This document shows, piece by piece, positions 9,260 through 17,769 of a DNA stretch of 64,000 nucleotides (positions within the stretch are counted from its first letter, which is position 1; each line of letters starts with the position of its first letter). The stretch comes from Chryseobacterium caseinilyticum. GTDB taxonomy: Bacteria > Bacteroidota > Bacteroidia > Flavobacteriales > Weeksellaceae. Both the position numbers and the translations under genes were made by a program. The notes beneath the pieces are model-generated. The model was given only the letters and a program-made list of their open reading frames with translations, searched no databases and was not told the origin of the DNA. The stretch is taken from positions 62,001-126,000 of the forward strand of contig NZ_JACYFS010000001.1 in NCBI RefSeq assembly GCF_014837145.1. Reading direction: 5' to 3'.

Positions 9260-9838
9260 CTATTTTAAACCAGATTCTGAATACAGTCTGCTCAATGTTT
9301 CTCTTGAGACACCGAGATAAGCAGCTAAAGCGGTTTTAGGTAAACGCTGGATAAGAATAGGGTAGTATTTCAGAAACTGTTCGTATCTCTCTTTTGCACT
9401 CATCGTCATCAGAGAAAGTATTCTTCTTTGGTTTGAAATATGCCCACCAATGGCTTTTTTCAGGAAAAATTCAGTCATTTTTGGGATTTCTGTCAACAAC
9501 CGTTGATAATTATCAAATGAAAGTTTCAAAACTAAAGTATCTTCCAGACACTGTAGCGACTGAGTCGCTTTAGTCTGAGTATAAAAAGCAGCGTAGTCGC
9601 TTTCCCACCAGTCTTCCATGGAAAACGAGATGATGTGTTCTTTAGCTTCAGTATCAGTATAAAAAAGCTTCAGAAGACCTGAAATAATGAAATACACATG
9701 ATCAACCTGATCATTTTCACTGATGATCATTTCACGTTTTTTGAAATGCTGTTTTTTGAAAAATGAACATGCTTTTTCCAGTTCTGCGTCTGAGAGATCG
9801 ACTGTCTTTTGGATGTGTTTTTTAAGAATATCTGTCAT
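9260..9838 (-). CDS. Crp/Fnr-family transcriptional regulator
   Basis: 192-aa regulator with an N-terminal cyclic-nucleotide-binding-like beta barrel (YFIISGLLKLFYTD, HIISFSMEDWW) and a C-terminal winged HTH (LPKTALAAYLGVSRETLSRLY). The segment lacks the full cAMP-contact signature of E. coli Crp and has no Fnr cysteines, so the ligand is unclear. It is 3 bp from the lipoprotein gene upstream and is the third gene of an operon that begins with the flavoprotein at 11314, so it may regulate that operon in response to redox or energy state (inference). Confidence 0.87.
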   Translation of the reverse strand: MTDILKKHIQKTVDLSDAELEKACSFFKKQHFKKREMIISENDQVDHVYFIISGLLKLFYTDTEAKEHIISFSMEDWWESDYAAFYTQTKATQSLQCLEDTLVLKLSFDNYQRLLTEIPKMTEFFLKKAIGGHISNQRRILSLMTMSAKERYEQFLKYYPILIQRLPKTALAAYLGVSRETLSRLYSESGLK

Positions 9839-9841
9839 TTT

Positions 9842-10393
9842 TTAGCCTTGAAAATCACCACAGTCATGCTCTTCAAATTTTTCAATCAAATTTTGCGGAG
9901 TATAGAATTCTGAGAATCTTTTATTTTTTAATTTAGGTTTTTGGCCTTCAATTTTCAGCTGGTAAACAGGTTCATTTTCAACTTTGGTAAAGATAAAAGT
10001 AGTTTCAGAAGTTTTGATTTTTAAAACATCGCCCTTTTTTTCGTAATCGAAATCTTTGAATCTGTGGAAATCATTTTCATCACATAGACTTACCAAATCA
10101 AAATTCTTTTTATTTAGTTTAAAAATTGCAAGATCGCAGGCGTAACAGTTTCCGCTGAATTCAATCCCGTATTTTTTATAAACGTCTGTAGTTTTTGAGT
10201 TCTTTAGCTCAATGGGCGCAAGGTTGCTGTATTCGGCAAGACTGATTTCATGAATTGGATTATTCAATGTTGCAGGTACTGAATTTTTATTCAAATCATC
10301 TGCTTGCGTCGGTGGCTCCTTATAATCTGATTTACAGGAAAATAAGATGAACGACAATGTTAGAAGATATACTGAAGCGCTTTTCATAGTCAT
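9842..10393 (-). CDS. Putative lipoprotein
   Basis: 183-aa protein with a lipoprotein signal (LTLSFILFSCKSDYK, Cys at about 20). The mature part contains GNCYACDLAIFKLN, a local CxxC-like pair, and no family I recognise. It is sandwiched in an operon between a TrxR-like flavoprotein (12 bp upstream) and a Crp-type regulator (3 bp downstream). That setting and the paired cysteines hint at a periplasmic redox or metal role, but this is only an inference. Confidence 0.65.
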   Translation of the reverse strand: MTMKSASVYLLTLSFILFSCKSDYKEPPTQADDLNKNSVPATLNNPIHEISLAEYSNLAPIELKNSKTTDVYKKYGIEFSGNCYACDLAIFKLNKKNFDLVSLCDENDFHRFKDFDYEKKGDVLKIKTSETTFIFTKVENEPVYQLKIEGQKPKLKNKRFSEFYTPQNLIEKFEEHDCGDFQG

Positions 10394-10405
10394 TAAAGTT
10401 AATGA

Positions 10406-11314
10406 TTAAAAATCATCTGCCACCAATTCCATATTCACCATTGCTCCCGCAACACTTCCGGTCATCACCGCATTAGAAACCGAACGCATCATTGCAGAGT
10501 TATCTCCACAGACAAGCAGTCCGGATACATTGGTTTTCTGAAACATATCTGTTTTAATATGCCCCATTTCTGTGAATTCACAACCTAAATCTTTTGGAAT
10601 TTCAGAATGCTGTCTGAATGGAAAAGCTCCATAAACTGCTTCAAAATCGATTTCATTTCCGTCTTCAAAAACCAGGCTTTTTACATATCCATTTTCATTT
10701 TTTAATTCCGAAATTTCAGTTTCGATGATCTCAATTTGATTATTTTTAAGTTTTTCTAACTGTTCGTGCGTGAACTGGGCTTTTCCTCTAGTAAGAATTC
10801 TAACCTCCTCCGTTAAGTTTTTTACCAGAGAAGAGATGTGAAAGGCTTTGTCTCCATTGGCAATAATAGCTGTTTTCCTGCCTCTGTATTCATAACCATG
10901 GCAATATGGGCAGTGAATCAGTGATATTCCCCAGGATTCTTTGAAACCTTTAATGTCCGGTACTTCATCAATAATTCCGGTAGCAACTATCAGTTTTTTT
11001 GAATTAAAGTTTTGACCATTTTCTGCCGTAATTTCAAATCCAAAATCAGTCTTTTGAGCTGAAATAGCTTTTCCATTATAGAACTGCACTGTTTCATATT
11101 CCTGAACCTGACTTTTCGCTAATGTTGAAATTTCTTTCGGTGTTTTTCCATCCTGAGTCAGGAAATTTTGAGAATGTGGAGTCTGTTCATTACACGGTTT
11201 GCCACTGTCGATCACCAAAACGTTTCGGAGCGAACGACCCAATGCCATTGCTGCAGAAAGTCCGGCATAGCTTCCGCCAATGATAATCACGTCGAATAAA
11301 TCAGGCTGTTTCAT
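10406..11314 (-). CDS. Thioredoxin-reductase-like FAD/NAD(P) oxidoreductase
   Basis: 302-aa flavoprotein. FAD site GGSYAGLSAAMALG lies at residues 13-26, the redox-active disulfide is in HCPYCHGYE near 133-140, and the C-terminal FAD motif is GLLVCGDNS. The second nucleotide-binding fold is present but its usual GxGxxA is degenerate (IIANGDKAFH), so NADPH use is less certain. This resembles the thioredoxin-reductase-like proteins related to gliotoxin/holomycin oxidases rather than housekeeping TrxB. First gene of an operon with a lipoprotein and a Crp regulator, and divergent from a Fur-family repressor with a candidate operator between them. Confidence 0.83.
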   Translation of the reverse strand: MKQPDLFDVIIIGGSYAGLSAAMALGRSLRNVLVIDSGKPCNEQTPHSQNFLTQDGKTPKEISTLAKSQVQEYETVQFYNGKAISAQKTDFGFEITAENGQNFNSKKLIVATGIIDEVPDIKGFKESWGISLIHCPYCHGYEYRGRKTAIIANGDKAFHISSLVKNLTEEVRILTRGKAQFTHEQLEKLKNNQIEIIETEISELKNENGYVKSLVFEDGNEIDFEAVYGAFPFRQHSEIPKDLGCEFTEMGHIKTDMFQKTNVSGLLVCGDNSAMMRSVSNAVMTGSVAGAMVNMELVADDF

Positions 11315-11357
11315 ATTTAATAATTATAATTTCTTGCCAAAGTTAGAATAATTATTT

Positions 11358-11382
11358 ATTATTGCAACATAATCGCATTAAT
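11358..11382. promoter_or_regulatory. Candidate Fur-family operator (25-bp dyad)
   Basis: ATTATTGCAA (11358-11367) and TCGCATTAAT (11373-11382) form inverted half-sites matching at 8 of 10 positions around a 5-bp centre. The dyad ends 4 bp before the Fur-family start codon and lies in the 72-bp gap to the divergent flavoprotein gene. The size and AT-rich symmetry resemble Fur/Zur boxes. Confidence 0.5.
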
Positions 11383-11386
11383 AAAG

Positions 11387-11761
11387 ATGAAAAGAAGAAG
11401 TACACCCAGCAAAGAAGCCATTCTGAATGTGTTGACAGATTCAAAAAAGGCAATGAGTCAGGATGCTATACTGAAAAAAGTTTCTCTAGATATGGACAGA
11501 GCTACAGTTTACCGTGTACTGAACCGGTTTTGCGAAGACGGAATTCTCCACAGAATTGTTGCCGAAGACGGAAAACAGTATTTTGCGGTCTGTATTAAAT
11601 GTGAAAAAAAGAAGCTGTTAGACCATCATTTTCATTTCAGATGCACAAAATGTGATACAATAGAATGTTTGCCAGTTGCTGTGCAGTTTTCTCTGGAAAA
11701 AGGGTATTGTGTTGAAAGTGTTAATTGTGTACTGACGGGAGTTTGTAAAGATTGTGCGTGA
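11387..11761 (+). CDS. Fur-family transcriptional repressor (Zur-like)
   Basis: 124-aa metal-dependent repressor. The N-terminal winged HTH includes SQDAILKKVSLDMDRATVYR, the usual DNA-contact region with ATVYR. The dimerisation half has DHHFHFRCTKCDTIEC (metal-binding His cluster plus CxxC) and a final GVCKDC CxxC, giving the structural zinc site. An additional CIKCEK pair precedes the His cluster. It is shorter than Fur and the two CxxC pairs favour a zinc (Zur-like) sensor, but Fur or PerR-like sensing cannot be excluded. It is divergent from the flavoprotein operon and likely represses itself and possibly that operon through the dyad overlapping its start. Confidence 0.85.
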   Translation: MKRRSTPSKEAILNVLTDSKKAMSQDAILKKVSLDMDRATVYRVLNRFCEDGILHRIVAEDGKQYFAVCIKCEKKKLLDHHFHFRCTKCDTIECLPVAVQFSLEKGYCVESVNCVLTGVCKDCA

Positions 11762-11777
11762 AGTTTACTCCAAAATG

Positions 11778-12848
11778 CTACCTGATTTGCTCAGAGATAA
11801 AAACACCTTTTTGATTCATTTCTAAACTGTTTTCCGGCTCAGTATACCAATCGACAAATTTTTTATATTCTGCATTATTTGCGGTTTGCCATGCATCAAA
11901 TCCCTGCTCATCACCAATTTGAAAGAGATAGTGATTGTAAGCATTAAAGATCTTGTTATCTTCCATCTTTTTTTGATATTCAATCAGAACGTTCGGATAG
12001 TTTTTAATATCTCGTACATAATATTCTTTAAGAAATCTCTCTCTGATTTTAGCAAAAGATGCAAGATTAAAGCTATCGTGACCTATGACTGACAGAACTA
12101 GATTTTTCTCAAAAATCATGCAGTAAGGTAGCTTCTTGTTATCCAATTCAGATACGTCTACTTGTACTGATTTGCATAGAGCTACCTGTATTTCATTGCT
12201 GTTTGTAAATTTTATAGCTGCTTTATATGTATCAAAAAGCATTTTACTAATTTCTCTAGTACGCTCTGTTGTTCTCTCGAGATTTACAAAGATTTCACCA
12301 TAAATAAGTCCTTTCATTGTGTTTTGAGAATTCATAAAAAGTCTTCCTGCTCTGTAGTAATTTGACGGATAATTCGGCTCCACACGCATTCCATTTTCAT
12401 AAGATGCGATTGCCTCATCGTATTTTTTTTCAAACTCAAAAACAACACCGCGCTCCAGATAGAGTCTTCCGGCATTCGGAAATTTTTTTAAACCTTCATC
12501 ATAAGTAGCAATGGCCTTCTCCGGTTTTTCAAGGTAATCATAATTGTTTCCCAGCAGCTGATAGTAATCGGCGCGGAGGTTTTCGTAATTTTTGATTTTA
12601 AGGAGTTGATCTATTGCCTTGTCGTATTGTTTATTATAGGTGTAAGCTAACGCAATTTCATATGGATAGGTATATTCTTTTGAGTCAATTTTCTCGCATT
12701 CTCTAAGCATGACTATGGCTTCATCATATTTTTGTTCATCAATCAGTTTTACAGCATCATAAACTTTTTCACATTTAAAGGTTTTCTTTTGAGCATGGAT
12801 GTGACCGAAACTGAAAATCAGAATGCAGTAGATAAGTTCTTTTTTCAT
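11778..12848 (-). CDS. Secreted tetratricopeptide-repeat protein
   Basis: 356 aa with an N-terminal signal peptide (ending FGHIHAQ). Residues ~25-190 contain consecutive TPR units, visible as repeated A-Y-x-K/D-A-I patterns such as KYDEAIVMLRECEKI, QYDKAIDQLLKIK, KPEKAIATYDEGLKKFP and KYDEAIASYENGMRVEP. The C-terminal half has no recognised domain. It is convergent with the Fur-family gene, 16 bp apart, with no terminator between. A periplasmic scaffold role is the usual inference for such proteins; nothing specific can be said. Confidence 0.72.
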   Translation of the reverse strand: MKKELIYCILIFSFGHIHAQKKTFKCEKVYDAVKLIDEQKYDEAIVMLRECEKIDSKEYTYPYEIALAYTYNKQYDKAIDQLLKIKNYENLRADYYQLLGNNYDYLEKPEKAIATYDEGLKKFPNAGRLYLERGVVFEFEKKYDEAIASYENGMRVEPNYPSNYYRAGRLFMNSQNTMKGLIYGEIFVNLERTTERTREISKMLFDTYKAAIKFTNSNEIQVALCKSVQVDVSELDNKKLPYCMIFEKNLVLSVIGHDSFNLASFAKIRERFLKEYYVRDIKNYPNVLIEYQKKMEDNKIFNAYNHYLFQIGDEQGFDAWQTANNAEYKKFVDWYTEPENSLEMNQKGVFISEQIR

Positions 12849-13066
12849 GGAAGTAAATAGATTTAGTTTTAAGTAAATATCTAAATTATTCTTTGAACTT
12901 TTAATATTTTACTTGAATTTATTCATAATATTTTTTCTTTCAACTGAGGGATTTTTAAATGAAAGAAGGCAATTTAAACATCATGTAAAATTTTCAGCAA
13001 TGATCATATTGAATTTTCATTAAAAAAATTCATCGGAATTTCACATACCAAAACTTTCAAAACACT

Positions 13067-13074
13067 TAAATTTG
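13067..13074 (+). promoter_or_regulatory. -7 box of pafA
   Basis: TAAATTTG matches TAnnTTTG, 23 bp before the pafA ATG. Confidence 0.45.
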
Positions 13075-13097
13075 TCAACGTTAAAAAAAGTTATTTA

Positions 13098-14741
13098 ATG
13101 TTTAGGAAAATTTCAATTGCTGCAGTTACTCTCATTTCTTTAATGACGGTAAATGCACAGAAAAATAAGAAGTCTCAGTTAGAAAAACCGAAATTAGTAG
13201 TCGGTCTGGTGATTGATCAAATGAGGTGGGATTATCTGTGCCGTTTTTATGATAAGTACGGAGAAGATGGTTTTAAAAGAATGCTGAATAAAGGTTTTTC
13301 GTTCAATAATGTGATGATTCCTTATGTTCCGACGGTTACTGCGATTGGACATACCACCATTTACACAGGTTCTGTACCTTCAATTCACGGTATTGCCGGA
13401 AATGACTGGACAGACAAAGCAACCGGAAAAAATGTTTACTGTACAGCAGATAATGAAGTAAAAGGTGTGGGAACTAATGATAAAATCGGTGGTCATTCCC
13501 CGAAAAATCTCTGGAGTACTACGATTACCGATCAGCTCAGAATTGCCAGCAATTTTCAGTCAAAAGTGGTTGGTGTTTCTTTAAAGGACAGAGCTTCCAT
13601 TCTGCCCGCTGGTCATAATCCTACCGGTGCTTTCTGGTTTGATGAAACCAACGGAAACTTTGTGACAAGTTCTTATTATATGAACAGTTTGCCTGACTGG
13701 GTAAATAAATTTAACGATCAGAAATTGGCTGAAAAACTGGTTGCCAACGGATGGAATACGCTGTTGCCAATCAGCGAATACACAGAAAGTACGAGAGATG
13801 ATGTTCCCTGGGAAAAGCCTGTTGGAACAGCCAAATCTCCAACTTTCCCTTACAACAATCTTGCAGCAGATTATGCTGTAAACAAAGGCGTTTTAAGAAC
13901 GACACCTTTCGGAAATACCTACACTTTGAAGTTTGCTGAAGCAGCCATCGACGGCTATCAGCTGGGTGCAGATCAGATCACAGATTTTCTTGCCATCAAC
14001 GTGGCTTCCACTGATTATGTTGGTCATGCTTACGGACCGAACGCGATTGAAGTGGAAGATACGTACCTGAGACTTGATATCGAACTGGCAAATTTCTTTA
14101 AAATGCTTGATCAAAAAGTAGGGAAGGGCGAATATCTTGTTTTCCTTTCGGCAGACCACGGTGGCGCTCACGCAGAAGGTTACATGAAAGAAAATAAAAT
14201 GCTGACCGGCTTTTTTGATGACGGTATGGAAAAAAACTTAGGTGCCGAACTGGAAACCAAATATGCAGCCAGCAAACTTATTTTAGGAATCGATAATTAT
14301 CAGATTTATCTTGATCATCAGTTGATCAAAGATAAGAAACTGGATGAAGCTGCCATTAAAAAAAGCATCATCGAAAATTTAAACAAAGATCCCCGTGTTT
14401 TGTATGCGGTTGATCTGAAAGATGTTGCCAACGCACCGATTCCTGAGCCTATTAAAACAAGAGTGATTAATGGTTACAACTGGCAGCGAAGCGGTGATAT
14501 TCAGATTGTTTCCCACGACGGAATGCTTCCTAATTATGCTAAAAAAGGAACCACACACAGTGTCTGGAATTCTTACGATGCTCATATTCCTCTAATTTTT
14601 ATGGGTTGGAAAGTTCCCCACGGAGAGAGCAATGCTTCACATTTTATGACGGATATTGCCCCGACCATTGCACAGTTTTTAAGAATTGAAAACCCAAGTG
14701 GAAATGTCGGACAACCATTAACGGAAGTTTTAGGAAAATAG
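13098..14741 (+). CDS. pafA: PafA-type periplasmic alkaline phosphatase
   Basis: 547-aa phosphate-irrepressible alkaline phosphomonoesterase of the PafA type, first characterised from Elizabethkingia meningoseptica. A signal peptide ends at VNAQ. Metal and catalytic residues line up with PafA: Asp40 in VIDQMRWD, nucleophile Thr81 in PTVTAIGHT, Asn102 in GIAGND, the Lys/Arg pair in SLKDRAS (163/165), DYVGHAYGPN (Asp and His), SADHGGAH (Asp-His) and the final metal His in GTTHS. All known active-site residues are therefore kept, and Thr instead of Ser as nucleophile is the PafA norm. The enzyme frees phosphate from diverse phosphomonoesters in the periplasm. A single gene with its own -7 box and a strong terminator. 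Confidence 0.92.
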   Translation: MFRKISIAAVTLISLMTVNAQKNKKSQLEKPKLVVGLVIDQMRWDYLCRFYDKYGEDGFKRMLNKGFSFNNVMIPYVPTVTAIGHTTIYTGSVPSIHGIAGNDWTDKATGKNVYCTADNEVKGVGTNDKIGGHSPKNLWSTTITDQLRIASNFQSKVVGVSLKDRASILPAGHNPTGAFWFDETNGNFVTSSYYMNSLPDWVNKFNDQKLAEKLVANGWNTLLPISEYTESTRDDVPWEKPVGTAKSPTFPYNNLAADYAVNKGVLRTTPFGNTYTLKFAEAAIDGYQLGADQITDFLAINVASTDYVGHAYGPNAIEVEDTYLRLDIELANFFKMLDQKVGKGEYLVFLSADHGGAHAEGYMKENKMLTGFFDDGMEKNLGAELETKYAASKLILGIDNYQIYLDHQLIKDKKLDEAAIKKSIIENLNKDPRVLYAVDLKDVANAPIPEPIKTRVINGYNWQRSGDIQIVSHDGMLPNYAKKGTTHSVWNSYDAHIPLIFMGWKVPHGESNASHFMTDIAPTIAQFLRIENPSGNVGQPLTEVLGK

Positions 14742-14764
14742 TAAAATTTGTAATCAAAAATTAT

Positions 14765-14796
14765 CCCCGCAAAATCAGTTTTGCGGGGTTTTTTTA
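14765..14796 (+). terminator. Intrinsic terminator after pafA
   Basis: CCCCGCAAAA (14765-14774), loop TCAG, TTTTGCGGGG (14779-14788), then seven T. Perfect 10-bp stem. Confidence 0.93.
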
Positions 14797-14806
14797 TGTT
14801 CTTGCC

Positions 14807-14839
14807 AAACCTTCAAGGTTTTCAAAACCTTGAAGGTTT
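14807..14839. repeat. Perfect 16-1-16 palindrome, family A
   Basis: Arms 14807-14822 and 14824-14839 are perfect inverted copies around a single C (AAACCTTCAAGGTTTT and its complement). A second palindrome of identical geometry at 61221-61253 shares the inner CAAGGTTT / AAACCTTG core, so this appears to be a dispersed palindrome family. Here it sits between pafA and the barstar gene and could act as a terminator for the minus-strand operon. Confidence 0.75.
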
Positions 14840-14863
14840 AAGTTCTAACAAAATTTATGAATA

Positions 14864-15184
14864 TTATTCTGCAGTTGCATTTTCAGCGTCAGAATCATTT
14901 TCATCATCGTCATATTGCTCCAGATAATACGCAAAGGAAAAATCTTCCACTTCATCTTCAGCGTCTTCTAAAGTCGTCAAAAGATCTTCAAAAATCTCAA
15001 GTTGATCGACGCTCATATTGACAAATTCTAAGTGGAGAGGAAGTTTCAGTTCGCCGGAAATAACATCCGAAAGTGCATCCAGATTATCCCCGAAATGTGC
15101 AGGAAGTTCTAGCTTTTCTTTAAGCTGAGCATAAAAATCTTCGTAATCTCCAAGATCTGCGAAGTCGATGTATATTGTGTTCAT
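14864..15184 (-). CDS. Barstar-family ribonuclease inhibitor
   Basis: 106-aa acidic protein. The first 90 residues match barstar: a YIDFADLGDYEDFYAQLKEK beginning, the HFGDNLDALSDVISGEL helix that in barstar fills the barnase active site, and LPLHLEFVNMS. The C-terminal ~20 residues are an added acidic tail (DDDENDSDAENATAE). Barstar binds and blocks barnase-type ribonucleases in the cytoplasm. The cognate nuclease gene lies about 640 bp upstream on the same strand (15824-16309), with an archaemetzincin gene between, so this is the immunity half of the cluster. Confidence 0.88.
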   Translation of the reverse strand: MNTIYIDFADLGDYEDFYAQLKEKLELPAHFGDNLDALSDVISGELKLPLHLEFVNMSVDQLEIFEDLLTTLEDAEDEVEDFSFAYYLEQYDDDENDSDAENATAE

Positions 15185-15226
15185 AGTTTAATTTAAATTT
15201 AATTGCAAATGTATGGGTTTATCAAT

Positions 15227-15837
15227 TTAATTGAACTTCCAGTTTTTAGTTTTAAGAAAATCCCTGCATTTATTGCAGAAATCAGTTTCCTCATCGGTTG
15301 GATTTTTTCCTTCTGCGTCTCTCATAAAGCAGGATTTTTCAGGACAGTGTTTCAGACCCTGTGTATGCCCGATTTCATGGATTGCCACTTTGAAAACTGT
15401 TCGTTTTTATTGTCTTTATTTAATCTGAAATTTGATGCCACACAGGATTTCCCCGGTTGATAACCTAATCCCATAACTCCAAAATCTTTCACAGATCCCT
15501 TCGTTGTGCTGATATCTTTTATCGTTAAGCCGATTTTTACGAATCCTTTTTCTGTGTTTTGGCTTAAGCTTTTAATGATCGAATCTGCTCTGTACCGATT
15601 TCTTTCTTTATAATAGGCTTCCTTCGGTAGATCGATGGGTTCAAGAACTATTACGTGCGGATAAATCTTTGTAATCTGAGTAGTAACAAATTTTGTCGTT
15701 TCCGAATTCATATCTTTAAAAGGCTGAACCAAAATAACTGCCTCTCTATTATTTTCAATTAGATTTGCCTTTTTGTCGCTGCATGAAAAGATTAGTAAAA
15801 ATAATAATCCTGGCAGCAACCAATTATTTCTCCTCAA
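15227..15837 (-). pseudogene. Archaemetzincin-like lipoprotein metallopeptidase, frameshifted
   Basis: The frame opened at 15837 has a lipoprotein signal (LLFLLIFSCSDKK) and a domain ending GVMGLGYQPGKSCVASNFRL, but after NKNEQF it leaves the family and stops at 15352. From the A4 run at 15393-15396 (T4 on the coding strand) the +1-base frame continues as KVAIHEIGHTQGLKHC followed by CFM and an FCNKC pair, ending at 15227. HExxHxxGxxHC with the following CxxC-type cysteines is the archaemetzincin zinc signature. One extra T restores a ~203-aa protein. The break is therefore a 1-base homopolymer indel: either a recent mutation or a sequencing error. The start overlaps the ribonuclease gene by 14 bp. 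A membrane-anchored zinc peptidase is expected if intact. Confidence 0.85.
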
Positions 15838-16309
15838 AACTTTTGTAATGATCTTTCGTTAAATAAACTTCACCGTTTTTAGTGAAAACAATCCGGTCAC
15901 CGTTTCTGTTTCCGCAGTTGTAATTCACGTCGGCCTCAAAATATTTTTCACCTTTAGGAAGTTTTCCTTCACGGTTTCCAAAGTGATCTCCGCCAATGGC
16001 TTTTCCCGGCAGAACGTCACAGAGATTTCCCTTCGACGGATTCCAACCCTGTTTCTTTGCTTCGTTTTTAGTTAAATAATAATCTGGAAGCTGATGATTT
16101 TTTTTGACAAAATCAATCACCGTGTTTTCAGCTGTTAATTGATCAATTGTAAGTATGTTTTCAACTTTTCCAGCTGAATTTGGTCCAGCATTTTCAGTTT
16201 GAACCGTAACTTTCTTCTCTGCGATAAATGTATTGTAAATGTACATCGCAGACATCCCGAAAAGAAGTCCCATGCAGGCAAAAAGTACCGAGCGTATTTT
16301 GGAATTCAT
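15824..16309 (-). CDS. Secreted barnase-type ribonuclease
   Basis: 161 aa with an N-terminal membrane anchor or signal (ACMGLLFGMSAMYIYN). The C-terminal ~90 residues match the barnase/RNase N1 fold: LPDYYLTKNEAKKQGW, the GKAIGGDHFGNREGKLP loop, YFEADVNYNCGNRNGDRIVF and a final LTKDHYKSF containing the expected catalytic His. The catalytic Glu/Arg set looks intact (EADVNY, NRNGDRIV). Guanyl-preferring RNase activity is known for the family. A barstar homologue lies downstream in the same operon, so self-protection is provided. It may be a secreted nuclease for nutrition or competition. Confidence 0.85.
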   Translation of the reverse strand: MNSKIRSVLFACMGLLFGMSAMYIYNTFIAEKKVTVQTENAGPNSAGKVENILTIDQLTAENTVIDFVKKNHQLPDYYLTKNEAKKQGWNPSKGNLCDVLPGKAIGGDHFGNREGKLPKGEKYFEADVNYNCGNRNGDRIVFTKNGEVYLTKDHYKSFEEK

Positions 16310-16416
16310 AGTTTATAAGTCAATAGTTAATCTAACTTCGCTAATCAATGGTCAAGTAATAGTCCGAATTGCAAAAATTCACAACTGACCATTCACTTGC
16401 ATAGCAAAATTCACTT

Positions 16417-17208
16417 TTACATTCTCCATTCTTCCGGAATATCACACACCGGAATCGGGTTGATTTTATGCTGGGCAGCTCGGTTCATTCTGCTGAAAAT
16501 CTTGAAGACTTCAAGATCCCTTCCGCTGTAGTCAGCCTCCGTTTTCGTTCCCCATTCTTTCTGAATTTTTTCCAGTTCGGGATAAGTTGCACCAATCTGC
16601 ATTTCGTCGGTTCTTTCAGCATCCCAAAGTCCGTCTGTAGGAATAGCTTCCTGAATGTTTTTTACTAAATTTAAAGCTTTTGCCAATGCATAAACTTCAG
16701 TTTTATAAAGGTCAGCGATAGGAGAGATATCGACCCCGCCGTCGCCATATTTTGTATAAAAACCGATTCCGAAATCTTCAACTTTATTTCCTGTTCCGCA
16801 CACCAAAAGTCCGTTGATTTGACCATAATAATATAAAGTCAGCATTCTCAAACGGGATCTTGTGTTGGCAAAAGCCAGTTTTTCGTTTGGAAATTCATCA
16901 TCATGCACATCAAAAGTTTTGTACAGTTCCTCAAACGCAGGCGTAAGATTCACAGACATCGCTTCCACATTGGGGAATTTAGATTTTAAATCATTCATGT
17001 GTTCCCAGGCACGGTTTACCTGATCTTCTTTCTGACGGATCGGCATTTCGATCAACAGAGTCTTTAAGCCGGTCATTGCCGCCAAAGTAGAAACCACTCC
17101 GGAATCTACACCTCCGGAAACTCCCAAAACATAACCTTTTACTCCTGATTTTTCGGCATAATCTTTTAGCCACTGTACAATATGATCAATTACTTGCTGT
17201 GTCTGCAT
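16417..17208 (-). CDS. nadE: NH3-dependent NAD+ synthetase
   Basis: 263-aa cytoplasmic enzyme that amidates nicotinic acid adenine dinucleotide to NAD+. The ATP pyrophosphatase P-loop SGGVDS is at about 31-36. NTRSRLRMLTLYYYGQ and GTGNKVEDFGIGFYTKYGDGGVD are NadE signatures. No N-terminal glutaminase domain is present, so ammonia is the donor. It precedes a GNAT gene by 9 bp on the minus strand (that gene lies upstream), and the gldBC pair is divergent. A nadE-gld neighbourhood is common in flavobacteria (family knowledge). Confidence 0.92.
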   Translation of the reverse strand: MQTQQVIDHIVQWLKDYAEKSGVKGYVLGVSGGVDSGVVSTLAAMTGLKTLLIEMPIRQKEDQVNRAWEHMNDLKSKFPNVEAMSVNLTPAFEELYKTFDVHDDEFPNEKLAFANTRSRLRMLTLYYYGQINGLLVCGTGNKVEDFGIGFYTKYGDGGVDISPIADLYKTEVYALAKALNLVKNIQEAIPTDGLWDAERTDEMQIGATYPELEKIQKEWGTKTEADYSGRDLEVFKIFSRMNRAAQHKINPIPVCDIPEEWRM

Positions 17209-17217
17209 ATTTATTTT

Positions 17218-17751
17218 TTAATATTTAAAATTCTCTTTTTTAAGTTCATACCAGAAGCACTGGTCGCCTTCATCGGTGAACGTTTCTTTTTCTTCAAAAC
17301 CCATCTTTCTCAAGACGTGATTTGAAGCGTCATTTTCAACATCGGCGTATGCAAAAATGGTATTGAGTTTCATTTCATTGAAACCAAAATTCAAAACTGC
17401 GATCGAAGTTTCCGTGGCATAACCTTTTCCCCAGTAGTCAGGGGTGAAACGGTAGCCAAGATCGTGAATATTCTGATGATTATTGATTTCTTTAATCAGT
17501 TTTAAGCCGCTCCAGCCGACCAGTTTTCCGTCTTCTTTTCTGATGACTGCCCAGCGGCCGATTCCGTTTTCTGTATATTGTTTTCGGATGCTTTCGATCA
17601 TTTCTGCACTTTGGCTGATGTCGGTAAGAGGTTTTATCCCCACATATTTTACCACTTCAGGATTGCTGTCCATTGCAAAAAACGCTTCGGCATCTTCAGA
17701 AATTATTTCTCTGAGGATAAGTCTTTCGGTCTCAATGAATATTTTTGCCAT
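17218..17751 (-). CDS. GNAT N-acetyltransferase, RimJ/RimL-like
   Basis: 177-aa acetyltransferase of the Acetyltransf_3 group. ETERLILREIISEDAEAFF is the usual start. The acetyl-CoA site is in GYRFTPDYWGKGYATE, followed by NDASNHVLRKMGFEE, characteristic of RimJ/RimL-like proteins acting on N-termini or small molecules. It is translated just upstream of nadE (9 bp apart) and divergent from gldB. The substrate is unknown. Confidence 0.85.
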   Translation of the reverse strand: MAKIFIETERLILREIISEDAEAFFAMDSNPEVVKYVGIKPLTDISQSAEMIESIRKQYTENGIGRWAVIRKEDGKLVGWSGLKLIKEINNHQNIHDLGYRFTPDYWGKGYATETSIAVLNFGFNEMKLNTIFAYADVENDASNHVLRKMGFEEKETFTDEGDQCFWYELKKENFKY

Positions 17752-17761
17752 TAATTTTACT

Positions 17762-17769
17762 TATTTTTG
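17762..17769 (+). promoter_or_regulatory. -7 box of gldB
   Basis: TATTTTTG, 26 bp before the chosen gldB start, in the 43-bp gap to the divergent GNAT gene. Confidence 0.4.
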
